A DNA stretch of 64,000 bases from Symbiodinium microadriaticum. Lineage: Eukaryota; Sar; Dinophyceae; Suessiales; Symbiodiniaceae. Where the stretch lies: contig LSRX01000136.1 of the NCBI GenBank assembly GCA_001939145.1, forward strand, positions 458,356-522,355. The letters run 5' to 3'. This document shows, piece by piece, positions 9,866-21,077 of the stretch. Numbering within the stretch: the first letter of the stretch is position 1; every line of letters starts with the position of its first letter. A program made the position numbers and the translations under genes. A model generated the notes under the pieces. The model did not search any database. It was given only the letters and a program-made list of their open reading frames with translations, and had not been told where the DNA came from.

Positions 9866-10868
9866 ACTAATTCACGTTCAACGGATTCTTCCTTGTACAA
9901 GGTACAACTGTCAGCGCCTGGACACGGGCTCTGCACCTGGGAGCCGGCGGACAAGCGGCGGAGCGGGCCCGACAATGGCAGCACCTCGCAGGTTTGAAAA
10001 TCATGGCTTCAGGGGCCTTTGGGCGAAGGGCTCCTTGTCATGTCGACGAGAGAGCTAGAACAACTTGGAAAACCCCGAGTCATTTAGCCAATTATCAACC
10101 TTTAGACGCAAGACCGTGGGGGAAATTAGCCTGGAAACTGAGCTGCAAACGATTCACCCATGCGGTTCTGACATGAAATGCGGCATTGCCAAGCTCCTCA
10201 GTCGCTAGATACATTCGACCCGACATGCAGTCCGATGCTCGTATCCACTATGCATCTCAGGGTGGCACTTGCACTTCTGCGTGCGACACCTTGCGTGGAT
10301 GAGGACTTCCAACACTTCTCAGTGCTTGGCTGGAGGGCTTCGCCCCACCATTATCACTACCGCTGGCCATTGTTGCTAACAGTACCATTATTTGGTGAAC
10401 AACTTTTGAACTTTCTCAGTCCTGCCAATGACAAGGAGCCGGCTCGGGTTTTCATTGTTCATGAGGCAAAAGCTCAAGATGCTCACTCTTCTACGCAGGA
10501 CCTGAGCCAAAGAGCCTGGGCACTAGCCAAATCACCGGAGTCTGCGAGGTGCCTGCCTCAGCGGTGCTTATGCTGGAGTTCTTCATCGACACATGTTCTC
10601 ATAGGGTTTGGTTTGGTAGGTTGTTATTGTTGCTTTTGCACATGCCTGGCCATGTTATGTCCCGAGAGGCCAGAGACAGCAGCGCAGGCTTCGAGCATCC
10701 GGCAAGAGGCATTTGTGCCACGGCATCAAAGAGGGCTTCCGTGGAAATACCCAATCTATTCCCAACCTGTGAACACAAGGATGCTGAAAGAGGGCATAGT
10801 TTGGGGCAAGCTGCAGTTGTTGTCTTGCACGGTCAGGTTGGAAGTCTGCATCAACTCAGGAGATAACA

Positions 10869-11050
10869 GAGTCGGCCCTGCAGGCCATGAACACGTTCCA
10901 GGCGTCCGAAGTTGCAGAGGCTTTGCTGACGTCTTGCTCTTGCTTTGGTGGTACCCTGAGGCCTCTGAGCTAGCGAGCTTGGTGTGGTCTTTGGCACCTC
11001 ATCTGAAGACTGCTGAAAGCCATGATGTCATAAGCATATTGTCAGCGTTG
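10869..11050 (+). CDS. helical-repeat (RAP/FASTK/OPR-like) protein fragment
   Basis: Two adjacent frames read SALQAMNTFQASEVAEALL and then ELASLVWSLAPH ... DVISILSALNAVSYML. The spacing of Leu/Ala and the L-x-x-L-V-W-S-L-A pattern resemble helical repeats of RAP, FAST-kinase-like or octotricopeptide RNA-binding proteins. The two pieces are in different frames only about 25 bp apart, too close for an intron, so a frameshift or assembly error is likely. The frame is open upstream from ATG 10178 but shows nothing conserved there. Confidence 0.35.
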
Positions 11051-11355
11051 AATGCTGTCAGCTACATGCTGGGAAAGCTATGAACTACAGAAACACTCTG
11101 CATGCCGGTTGAGGTTTGGGAGGATACTGATAGGTTGCCGATGACGGGTCTCCAACCAAGTCACCAACTGTGTGAGACGTTTTGTTCGATGGCTTATCAG
11201 TGTTTGTCCCACGCACTTTGGTTGCTCAGTTCGCTAGTGGGTTTGGTTCTGGCTCTATTCCGCTTAGATGGCTGAATGTGGAGGCTTCACCAGCGCATGC
11301 AAAGTGCTGCCTCGGATGGCCTCGCTTGAGAAGACACGGCATCTTTGAGCCTCAT

Positions 11356-11500
11356 TATTCTAAGGCCTCCATCACCTGCGCGGAGCCGCGCCTGCTGGCC
11401 AAATCTTTCGAGTATTTGCTTCACAACCACCGCGTGCGGGGTCTGCCGTTCCGAGAGCTCGCGAGCCTTGCGATGTCATCTGCTGCTCGACACATATTCA
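11356..11500 (+). CDS. second helical-repeat exon candidate
   Basis: After the acceptor ATTATTCTAAG the frame reads RLLAKSFEYLLHNHRVRGL then FRELASLAMSSAARH. It has the same helical character as 10869-11050 and may be a later exon of that gene. The family assignment is tentative. Confidence 0.3.
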
Positions 11501-11895
11501 ATATGGGTGCTAGGGCTACTTATCCCACAAGAGGCATGGCCCAGAGGTGCTGTCTGCATCCATGGCAACCCATGCGACTCAATTGAACAAGTCCTCAGCT
11601 GGCAGAAAACCCTGAGACGTACATGTTGGATGGATTTTCTGTTGCTTTGTTGATCCAGAAATCCGCAGCCACTGGGCCGAAATGCCGCCAAGCTTTGGCA
11701 GTTGCATGCACGTCGGTAGTCAATCTGTGGTATGGTCCTCTTGCTGTGGAAGTCGAAACCAGAAGCCGAGCAAAGCAAACGGCTAACCAGCTAACCGTGC
11801 AATGAAACCTGATAGGTTTATGTTCGAAGCCTCAGGCGACTAGCGATTGGAAAGACAGTTGCCGAAGAGGACACTTTAGTATTTTTTTCGTTGCA

Positions 11896-12498
11896 ATGGC
11901 AGCTATTGCTCATGAGATCTCGAACGGTCATTCCAGCGAAGCAGGCGGTGATGACCGTGACCTCAATGCCGTCGTAGTGGGAAACAAAACCCTTGGTGAT
12001 CCCGTGGGTGAGGACAGAGGTCTGCTGACCGACCACGGGTCAGCCCTGGAATCACGATATATTCTGCGATCCCATAGTTATCTGTGTGTTTCCATTTTGG
12101 CCGCGTATTTGGGCGGCATGGCCACCATGTGGATATTCATGCAAAGGCCACCTTCTGTGGCAGAGTGTAAACCGTGTAAGCCTTGCCAAGCATTGCAAAG
12201 CTCAATGCTGGCAAATGGCAGCGACACAAACAGCAGTGATGCTCCTGCATCTTATGGGTTCGTGTACACAGAGGAGGGCACGACCATCCTCGAAGATCTC
12301 CTGCAACTCGTGCGTAGACAGGGCACCAGACAGGCATTGATGAAGGCAGAGGAGCTGCTGAAGCAGAATCGTCATTTTTTGGATGCCTGCCATCCCCTGC
12401 TACACAGACTTGGCAGAACACTGTATTTCGAAGCGGGCAAGGACGGGGCTGTGTGCCTCAACCCTTACATTGTTACATGTCTTAGGCCCAGGACCTAG
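11896..12498 (+). CDS. single-pass membrane protein exon with C-H...H-x2-G motif
   Basis: ATG 11896 has a good context (GCAATGG). The N-terminal 60 residues are polar and acidic, followed by one transmembrane helix (SYLCVSILAAYLGGMATMWI, about residues 61-80), a Cys-rich spacer and a soluble part with DACHPLLHRLGRTLYF near the end. A C-H-x3-H-x2-G-R motif of this kind occurs in uncharacterised eukaryotic and bacterial proteins whose later part carries further Cys-His motifs. Here the exon probably ends around 12440, possibly at GC donor GCAAGG (12438), because the rest is not conserved. Function unknown. Confidence 0.45.
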   Translation: MAAIAHEISNGHSSEAGGDDRDLNAVVVGNKTLGDPVGEDRGLLTDHGSALESRYILRSHSYLCVSILAAYLGGMATMWIFMQRPPSVAECKPCKPCQALQSSMLANGSDTNSSDAPASYGFVYTEEGTTILEDLLQLVRRQGTRQALMKAEELLKQNRHFLDACHPLLHRLGRTLYFEAGKDGAVCLNPYIVTCLRPRT

Positions 12499-12719
12499 GA
12501 GAAGCCAAAAAGGACTGGAGCTTCGAGTATCGGGCCTTGCACTGACCGAGCCCGGGAGCCTTGCTCCGGCCAAGCGCAGCTCGTTGGGGCATTAACTCCA
12601 CGAGCTTGCACACTACCTAGACCCAGTTAAGGGGATTCGTTTGGTGGTTAGCATCTACATGGGAACCCCACGACCCCTTCTCCAAAGAAGCACTGAGATA
12701 CTAGGGCCACCATGCAAAT

Positions 12720-12861
12720 CTCGTCCCTCACGTCACCCGTAAGCGCCTCGCAATTGGCAATAGAGGACGGCCTCGTCAACGTACTGGGGTCTCTTCTCAG
12801 CTTTGACGAGAATGCACGCCGGGAAGCCGCCGCCCTTGTGTCAAGTGGTACCTTGCAATCA
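12720..12861 (+). CDS. armadillo-like repeat exon
   Basis: The frame reads LAIEDGLVNVLGSLLSFDEN then ARREAAALVSSGTLQ and ends in phase 0 at CAATCA|GTATGG. The pattern (G-L-V-x-V-L-x-x-L-L-x-x-D-x-N-x-x-x-E-A-A) is that of an armadillo/HEAT helix set. An ATG at 12712 is in frame, but the true 5' boundary is unknown. Confidence 0.4.
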
Positions 12862-15800
12862 GTATGGGAAAGGGTTTCGGTGTGCTTCCATTGCTTGGTT
12901 CGGTGGTGCACAGGTCGATTCATGGATCTGCTTGGTTCCCAATATGGATTTGGATTTCGTTTCCTGCCGAGAGCTTCTCTAGCTCCGGGTACTGTTCCTC
13001 GGGTCAAGGCTGAGTTCCAGGGTTCGGCTAGGATTCGTGTGCTCGGAATTCAGGGAGAGCAATCATCATTTTGAAGAAATCTTGAATTCTTGGCATTCTC
13101 GAAGGAATCGTCCATAGACTTGAGTGGCCGAGGATCGACAAGCTCTCCGGACTCAGCGAAACCTGGTGCCGCTGCGTCGAGGCAATGTCCACTAAGACCC
13201 CTAACACCTGGACCGGACTCAGTCTTGTCAGGCAGGACGTGCAGCTCCTCATGGTATGCAATGCTGCATACCTACATGGTGCGATTGAGCTCTTCCTTTC
13301 CAAAGCAGGTTGGGGAAGAAACACATAAAGGCCTATGTCGCAATCGCAGAACAAAGGCGAAGGCCGAGCACGCAGTTTTGATCAGGTTCGGCTGGACACT
13401 TCGAAGCGGCTACACGATTTGTGGCATCGCATGAGCTTCGGCATGCAATCAGAGCAGAGTAGGCCAGCTGATCAAAAGTAGAAGGACGAGAGTTCGAGCT
13501 GGTCGTGCTGTGCAGTTCGCGTTGGCGAGGTGTGTCAGCGCATGGGACGCGATTTCCGGCCTCCCTGGGAGCGCCCTGGCAGCAGAGCAAAGTTCCCAAA
13601 GTTCCGGTGAGTGTTTCCTTTTGGAAACAGAGCAGAGCAGCGCTTTACTGCGAGGTGCAACCACGGGGTTGGTCATGGTGTGGTCCAGTATTTCCGCCGC
13701 TCGCCTAAGACAAGACGACACTCGTAGGACTTTGTGACGTTGTGCTCGACAGCATGTCTTCGTGCTAGTCACGCCATTTCTTGAAGCTGTGGCTGCCGGC
13801 AGGCGACGTCAGCACTCGCCAGGGACTGAAGCAGTCCCTTCAAGCCTCCACTGTCGTCCGGGGGCAGCATACAACGTCACCTGACTGAGAAAAGTATTCA
13901 ACCCCGGCTTTTTCAGCTTCTGGAAGCCGAGATCTTCGATTTAAGAGTTGAATGGGACTGACCTTTCAGGGTATCGTCCAACTTCTGTTCGTTTGTAAAG
14001 AACGACCTTAAAGAGACATGCTACGTGACACGAGCATGACTACTTTTCGTTAGGTTCGTTGAGGCGCTTGAGTTTTGGCCATCATCCCAGGCTCTGGAAT
14101 GGCATTTGGATGGACCACTTCGCCTCGACAACCGTGTCTGGCCACGATGCGGACGATGCACAAGGCCATTCGTCATCATTCCCGACAGTGCCGTAAGGAT
14201 TCACGGTGATTCACGGATCATGACCAGACAGTACGAAGAGCTATTGGCCCCACTCTTTGAATATATGCATCTGAACTCTGATTGTGCAAAGTCGAACATG
14301 GGTCCGTGCCGAACGACAATTAATGCATTCGGCTAACCTCGAACTCTTGTTTTCCCAGCTGCTGATGATAATAAGGATCCCAAATCTCCAATTCACTTCT
14401 CCTGGCCAGGCGCGCTCTCAGTCTGCACTGATACAAATGCTGGAAACGGACAGGGGAAGGGTGACTGAAGCTCAGCAGAAATGGCACAAAGTTGCAAGCT
14501 TGTTGGAAAAGGATGACATGCAAAAGTCTTGTGCCCTCGTTGAGGCTACATGTATTCGCCGACTGCCTTCCTCTTGCACCGACCACGAAGCTACGTTGAA
14601 GCACTGCGCTGGTGCGAGAAAGGCAGGCACTGAGCGAGACAGCACAGAACATGGCACACCGACATGTCGCCATCTCGCCTTGTTGCACTTTGGAGCAGGC
14701 TGTGCCGGCCGTTCTCGAGGCTGCCTGATTGGTTGCACGAATGGGGTGGGTATGCAGACGTTCAAAGAGAGCCTCGGAGAAATATGTGGAGCCGACCTTC
14801 TGGAACCAGCTTCCAAGAGTGCCTCAGGAACTTAGACAACCTCCGCTTGGTGGAGAATGTCTGCAAGGCAAGAGCTTCACCTATCCCTGCTGCCCACTCT
14901 CCTTCATTTCGGCTTGATCGGTCAATCAAGGAATGCATGACGTTTCTAAGCTTGCAGAAGCAGAACTCCAGCAACACTAGAACGAATTTGCTGCCCGAGG
15001 CTGCCAAACGTGGCTTGGAAAGCGGCTGCATGCACGGCGCCTATGGCTACTACAGCTTCGCCTTCGGACGCAAGGCCGCTTCGTGTTAGACTTGCGGCTA
15101 ATGGGCACACTCGCGGAGTTTGATAAGTTCGTCAGGTTCCGAAGGAGCTCTGCCAGACCATCAGGGATGTGCAGCTCAGAAGGCGTTGTGACCGATGATA
15201 GCCATTCCTCTCCGCATCTGTTTGATGCTGGACATGCATGATCGCCAATCGTGGCGACAATGCCCTTGAACGTAGACCGCTCACTTCCCCGATTTCTGTG
15301 CAGAGCCTGCAAAGTTGGGCTGGAGCAGCCGAGCAGCCGCGTCGGTGAAACCGAAAAGAGTCCTGTGGATCGTCTAAACTGAAAGTCCTAGACTTCAGTT
15401 TGGTCGAGACTAAACCAGCAAAGGAGCGAGTGCTGGAAGACACGGTAGCACCTCCTCTTTGTGCTTTGCCTCACCCGACGCCCAACCGAAAGCCCGTGCA
15501 AACTTGTGTGGAAGGCGAGCGACACATGAATATGTTACCGACATCTCAGGCCGGCAGCTGCTTCGAGAATTGTGCCAGCAGCCTGCAAGCCGTCCGCTTA
15601 TTCCAAGCTGTGCTCCTTGGACCTTGGAGGAGGCAAAGTAGCACGGCATGGTCCTGCTCTTGTGTTTGGGGGATCAGGCCGCACAGTCTGACAGCAGCGC
15701 CCGACCAAGACACCTTGAGGGGATGCACGCTTAAAGTCTGAGGCAAGATGAGTTGATCTCACAAGCCGCAAGCTCCCAGCTGCCAGCAGCGCCTGCCGTG

Positions 15801-18800
15801 CTTCAGGCCAGCGGCCATGAGGGTTCCAGTTGGATTTGGCGACTTTCGCAGTCACAAGTTGGGGTGTCGACACCCGCATTGCTTGGCTGCGAGTATGCGG
15901 TGCTGTTTGGCTGAAGTGAATTTTAAGACTGCCGATAGACCAGTCTCGTCTTGGCTTTCTGGCATCCTGGGGCCACCAGTCGTTTGCAAAGCCTTCACAA
16001 GTCAGAAGATCGCAGGATCTTGCAGCCCGTGTGCTCGATGCGCGGCGTTTGTTTCAGAATCCGCGTGGCCGTTGCTAGTTCTTCCTTGTCTTTGGTGTTA
16101 AAGCTTCTTCACTTGCGAAATCCAAGGATACGGTGTGGGCATGCCAATTTTCGGACCAGCTGGGGAAACGGACAGTACGTGCAGCGAGGCACGCATGCAT
16201 CAACAGCAGACAGAAAAGAGAAAGAAGCTCCCGCCCTCATCACCGGTCCGATGCAGGACGCTGCTGCAAGACATCGGGAGCCGATTCTCTCCGAGTGTCT
16301 CACTCGTTTCCACGCAGCAGGCAAGACAAGGCACACAAGAAGGGAAGCTCAGCGAGGGTCCTTCTTGCGATGAGACGTGTGCCATACCCTGCCCTTATTC
16401 GGCTAGAAAAAAGACTCAAGAATTTTCCCCCGCATCCAAACTATTCGGTGTAAGAGGAGATCCGATTGGTCCTGGATTTCCTCATGCGGTTCTCGCCCGG
16501 TGCTCAGAGCTGAAAAGACTTCGGCTTTCTCAAACCTCCTGTAGACCGGTGCAACAAACCAAGAAGGGGGTTGCACACCAGTTTGTGCATTTTCGGTCAT
16601 TCTTTGGCTGTTTCTACTAGGCGGAGAATGGCGGAGATGCCATTTACAGAAGGCTGCCATAAGAGCACCAGCTTGAGTCAAATCACACGAGCACACTTCG
16701 GAATGCCTCCAACTAAGTCGCGGGAGATGCAGGGGTTCTTGGCCTGCACAGGAGTTGGGCGACCGGTGCGTCATCTACAAGCCACCATCACTTTGGCAGG
16801 CAAGCGCGGATCCCTTTGCAGAGAGGTTGGGTAGTTTGGAACTTGGCAGGTCGACGATGGGAAGGACGAGCCCCAGGAGAGCCGCGGGTAGAGCGACCGC
16901 CCCCATTGTATGATATTGTATTATGCACGGGGGCTACAGTTCACTTGGGCCGAAAGCGAGCAGAGTGCATCGGCATAGTTTGCTACTATTTGTGTTGGTG
17001 CGGTTAATTATCATTACAGTCATAACTTGTGCTCTTATTGAGAATATTTTTGGTGCTGTAATTAGTAGTGGCCGTCGTCGTCGTGGTGGCGGCGGCGGTG
17101 GCATTACCGTTACATACCGTCAGCATTATTCCATGATTATGGTGATTCTTACTAGTACTGTTATTGTTGTTATAGCGTCTAAGAAACGAAGCAGTGCAGA
17201 TCAGGACGCGTCCCTGAGGCTGTCGCACTTCACCCAGGCGAGGGCAAAGTTGATCAGCATCTTTGCAGTTTAGACACACACACACACACGAGCCAAGATC
17301 CATCTAGTTCCATTCTGAGTCCAAAAGCCGAAAGCGACAACTAAGTGCCCGAAGTGGATCCCTATCAATGTCAGATGCATGAAGCAAGGAATGGTCTATA
17401 TGTTTATGTGCCTCCAGACTGCCCTTGTTCCAGTCTCATCCAAGTTATGTGGTGAACATCCGACCAGTGCCTTGTTCCTCTTACGGCGGCGCTCCAAAGT
17501 GGCTCAGCGCTTCTGCCCTGGTTCCTGCACACGCAAAATGACGGGGCAAGCATAGCAAACGACGCTTCCGCATGCATTTCTGTGCAAGCTTTGGCACGGT
17601 AAAATTTGGCGCACAGGCCCTTTACCCACCTCGCTGCTGGCCGATTCTGAAGGCGACGGCCTGCACTTCTGAGTGTGGAAATGGGCTGCGTCACGCATGA
17701 AGAGTCCGCCACAGGATCGAAGTCACAGCCGTGGCTTCTTGCATCGTTCCTCGGAAGTACTAAGTGCTGTTGGCTCCACAAGCAGTTGCTGGCAAGAGCC
17801 TTGAGGGAATGAGGCTGCTTAATGTTTGGCAGGTTTGGACATCCCTACATCGGGCTTGATTCTCACAGCCAAGACACACCGCGCCTTCTATGCTGCTTGC
17901 CGATTCAGCAAGGGGACATCAGCAATTGATGCCCGCATGCATTCTTCCCAGATACTCTAAGACTCTAAGGATTTGAGGCTGCAGTTGTCACTCGGTCAGA
18001 TGATGAGAGAGTATTGCCCCTTAGCCGGCAAGTCGGAGCACCTGGAGTTGCTAGGGCGAACATCCCCTCTTGCAAGGTGTTCTGAGCCATGGCTTCGCGC
18101 CGTGTGCGCGAAGCACCATTCGCTGCCGCGTGTCTTCGCTTGAAAGCCTGGAGCAGAGGATGGGATGCGAAGGAACGGGACATGTATCCGAGTATCCAGT
18201 TACTGGATACAAGTAGTGTTCTGCCGATCAAAGCAAACATGCCGTCAATCATACAGTACGGTGCCGTCAAGTGATTCGCCCACCCCCCAGGTCCACTGGT
18301 TCGGAAACGGAAGACAGGCACCTCCGCAAGCCGCTCGAAATTAGTGCTTCCTTTGCCGGCCCGGGAGGCCGCCAGCATCGTCGCAGCTGCTGGACGCCCA
18401 GCTAGCTCAAAACTCAAGGCCTAAGTCGAACAGCGATTCTTCGTGCATCCGCTGGAGATGGGGAAGCCAGAAACTCACCATGCCATCAGACACAGCTTTT
18501 GGCCAACACTCTCGCTGTCTTGTTTTCGTGGGTCATTTCAACCGCCTCCGAGCGCACATCCTGCAACGCCTGAGCCATTACGCCTGGATGGCAAGAGCCT
18601 TGTCATCGACCACTGGGGGCATGGATTGGAACACAAGACTCGGCAGGTCCTGGGCGTGGGGCATTTCACCGAGCTGGTGTTGAGCCTGCCGCCTGGCTCT
18701 TTTGGTGCCTCTGACTGCTAACACTTAAGCCCCCTGCCTAATCAGACGTGGCTAAAGCAGTGGAAGTCCTCGTCTTGATTCGACTGTGGAGAAGAGTTAA

Positions 18801-19022
18801 GCAGATGAGCATGGAATGCGCGTGAGCATACTCAAAGGTTTGAGACCGTAGTGCAGCGACGACGATGGCCGCGGCATTGCCAGCAGCAACAGCAGCAGCA
18901 AGAGAAGGTCTCACCTAGCATATCAGGCGGCGGGTGGAAGCTTACTTCTATCGATAAATCCAGCTTGGCATCATAACGAACCGTGATACTGCCCGACAGC
19001 TGGAACTGCCCTTATGAATTGC
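12862..19022. other. 6-kb interval with almost no supported coding sequence
   Basis: No family motif was recognised on either strand. The most coding-like stretch is 14434-14535 on + (MLETDRGRVTEAQQKWHK, then SLLEKDDMQK), a short helical segment without clear splice sites. 17057-17105 is GTC/GGC-rich low complexity and 17275-17290 a CA run. It may be long introns, or hold the missing upstream exons (including the catalytic H-R-L-D exon) of the pseudouridine synthase at 19.0 kb, which I could not find. Confidence 0.5.
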
Positions 19023-19115
19023 AAGCAATGCCCGACTTCGGTGAGGCTCGCCATTCACATTCTCACCGGCCGGCAGCACCAGATCCGACTGCAGATGTCT
19101 CATGTCGGCCACCCC
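19023..19115 (+). CDS. RluA-type pseudouridine synthase, exon with C-terminal signature
   Basis: The frame reads SVRLAIHILTGRQHQIR then LQMSHVGHPTVSD. This is the RluA/RsuA-superfamily block T-G-R-x-H-Q-I-R-x-H-x-x-x-x-G-H-P-x-x-x-D, which contacts RNA and closes the active site of enzymes that isomerise uridine to pseudouridine. The next two exons (19224-19259 and 19456-19557) continue it in frame. The catalytic H-R-L-D-x-x-T-S-G exon was not found in the window, so the gene is partial or its 5' exons escaped notice. Boundaries of this exon are approximate. Confidence 0.65.
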
Positions 19116-19223
19116 ACCGTCTCCGACAAGAGCAACTTAGCCGAAGAAGCAGCATTCAAAGCTCTGCCATGACATGCACCTTGCCTTTTGCCCGTTTCCA
19201 CCGTGTTGGGGCTCGATGGGGAG

Positions 19224-19259
19224 GGCAAAGTCAGCAGCATCTATCGCAGCAAGTTTGAA
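19224..19259 (+). CDS. pseudouridine synthase, middle exon (36 bp)
   Basis: After ...GATGGGGAG the phase-0 exon GKVSSIYRSKFE ends at a GC donor (GCATAC). It fills the expected gap between G-H-P-x-V-S-D and the D-L-x-W-C-P-R-N-F block that I recall from dinoflagellate RluA-like proteins. Confidence 0.5.
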
Positions 19260-19455
19260 GCATACAGAGGCGCACGTTGCCTCGTAGCAGGCTCTGAAGA
19301 TGAGCCTCACATGTTTCAAGTCTCGTGTACCTCTCAGGATACTTCTCCCTCCCGAACTGCTTGCAGGACCTGGGCGGAGATCCTTGCAAGGGATGTCGAA
19401 CCTTCAGAACCCCGCAGAACCCCGCAGCCACTTTGCAGTCCTGGGAATGCTTTAG

Positions 19456-19557
19456 GACCTGGCCTGGTGCCCGCGAAACTTCCTTCATCGCTATCGCTTG
19501 ACTTTCTTGGACCGTGACCGTCGGCCTGCAGAGGCGAGCCCAAACGGGATGCAAATC
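19456..19557 (+). CDS. pseudouridine synthase, downstream exon (102 bp)
   Basis: The acceptor ATGCTTTAG is followed in phase 0 by DLAWCPRNFLHRYRLTF, then LDRDRRPAEASPN, to donor GTATCT. W-C-P-R-N-F-L-H-R is a block I associate with RluA-like proteins of dinoflagellates. 102 bp, 34 codons. Confidence 0.6.
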
Positions 19558-20330
19558 GTATCTGATACGACTGCGACAACGAGGATGCCCTTTGCTAGTG
19601 CTTCTGCGACTGGCACCAGTATTTCCACTTCTGCTAGTACGTCTGCTTCCGCGACGATTGCGACTACCGCTGCTGCTACAGCTGCTGCGACTCTGATGCA
19701 TGCTACGACGACTACGGCCAGGGCTAGTTAGAATAAATCAAGGGTAGCAGCGATGATGACCATGTTTGAAGGGGAGTTTGTCAAGTCTGAGCCAGCTTGT
19801 AGTGGAGCACATGTAGCATCCAAACCCACCTTCGGCCCTTTCATCAACTCGAAGTTTGTCTCTTCTGTCTTTGCCGCGTGGAGGTCAGGGAGCCTTTGCC
19901 CTGCGACCTCCGCGGAGCTTTGGGGGAGGTTCGCCCACTGCGCTCAGAGGCAGCCTTCAGGCACAATGCCTAAACGAGAGAGCCCCTTTTTCTGGAGTGG
20001 AGAAGTGTTCTGCATGTCCTGGCAGCGCTCTAGAATAACACAAAATGCAAATTTACGAGGAGCTGGATGGCAGCGGAGCCGCCGAAAGCTTGGAGTGAAC
20101 TAGCCTCGGTGCAAAAGGAGCTGTTTACTTTGCTCACGCGGTTTTGGGGAATGCCCGGAATATGGGGTCAGTGAGGAATTTCGGGCTGCAAGCGCCTGGC
20201 ATTGTGCCAAGAAGTACACGTCCTCTCAGTACAGTGTGGCGAAACTTTAACAGGATGGTTTCGCTGCGCTCTAGATTGGTAAGTTACGGCTGGCGTTGCT
20301 GGCAGATGGCTGATACTTCTACCACAGATG
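19558..20330. other. interval between pseudouridine synthase and methyltransferase genes
   Basis: 19570-19730 is GCT/ACT-rich low complexity (Ser/Thr/Ala runs if translated). A short frame from ATG 20067 (MAAEPPKAWSELASVQKELF) ending near a GTGAGG donor at about 20171 could be a first exon of the next gene, but this is weak. Confidence 0.4.
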
Positions 20331-20437
20331 CCGATTGCCCTGCCGAATGAGATGGCTCAGAGCTCAGCGTCGCAAGATGCAAGCCTGTTGGAAAAATACT
20401 TCCCGCTGCCATGGACCACAGTTCGGAAGGTGCACGA
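20331..20437 (+). CDS. methyltransferase gene, N-terminal exon
   Basis: The acceptor GATACTTCTACCACAG precedes MPIALPNEMAQSSAS, then LLEKYFPLPWTTVRK, up to GTGCAC. The frame stays open a little further (VHELEAALN) to a stop at 20456. The next segment continues in another frame only about 20 bp on, so there is either a tiny intron or a one-base error at 20440-20460. Confidence 0.45.
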
Positions 20438-20439
20438 AC

Positions 20440-20922
20440 TGGAGGCCGCCCTGAACTAGGGAAACGAGTTTTGCAGGCTTTGTGCCAAGTGCTTCTGCTT
20501 CATGGAGGGGAGCTGCCTGTATCCATCGCCGGTGATGAGCTTCGAAGGCGCCATTCGCAGATCTGGAAGGACTGGAAGAGCAAGGTGCCGGATGCTAGCC
20601 TTCTTCGGCTTTGTTCTGCTGCACAGCCGTACGGCTTGTCCCTGGAGAATTTGGAATCTTTGGACGAGCAGGCAGCCAGCTCTGGCGAGCCAGTGATACG
20701 CTTGCAACGATCAGAAGCAGAAGCTGGCTCCTTCGTCCCACTGGGAGGATATGATGCAGCGGACAGCCAACAAGAATTCCCGGAAGAGTCCAACTTCTTG
20801 CGTTCTGCCTTGGTCTCTCGCTTCGAGCGACACCCCAGTGGTTCTCAAGGTGGTGCCGTGCCTGTAGCGTGGTTGACCATCGCCCTGGAAAAGGAGCTGC
20901 TCCGGCATATTCGCGGCCTTGC
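20440..20922 (+). CDS. methyltransferase gene, helix-turn-helix-like exon
   Basis: This frame reads GKRVLQALCQVLLLHGGEL, then PVSIAGDELRRRHSQIWKDW and LLRLCSAAQPYGL, followed later by FLRSALVSRFER and VAWLTIALEKELLRHIRG. The first block resembles a winged-helix LOTUS/OST-HTH RNA-binding domain (L-x-x-L-L-x-x-x-G-x-L-x-x-S... ending in a short Leu-rich helix); the second could be a related repeat. It probably ends near a GC donor at about 20922, before in-frame low-quality sequence and a stop at 20990. The domain call is tentative; the coding nature is fairly clear. Confidence 0.5.
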
Positions 20923-21077
20923 ATTGTGTAGTGATGTTTTGCTTTGGTGTTATCATAACATATCCTGTTTATGCACGTGGGGCCTGCGATGACAAAGTTC
21001 CCAAACTAATTCCAACTGGAAAGGCACAGCAAGCGTGCTAAACGGAAGCAGCCCTGCACAGAGGCTTCTTCCCGCAG

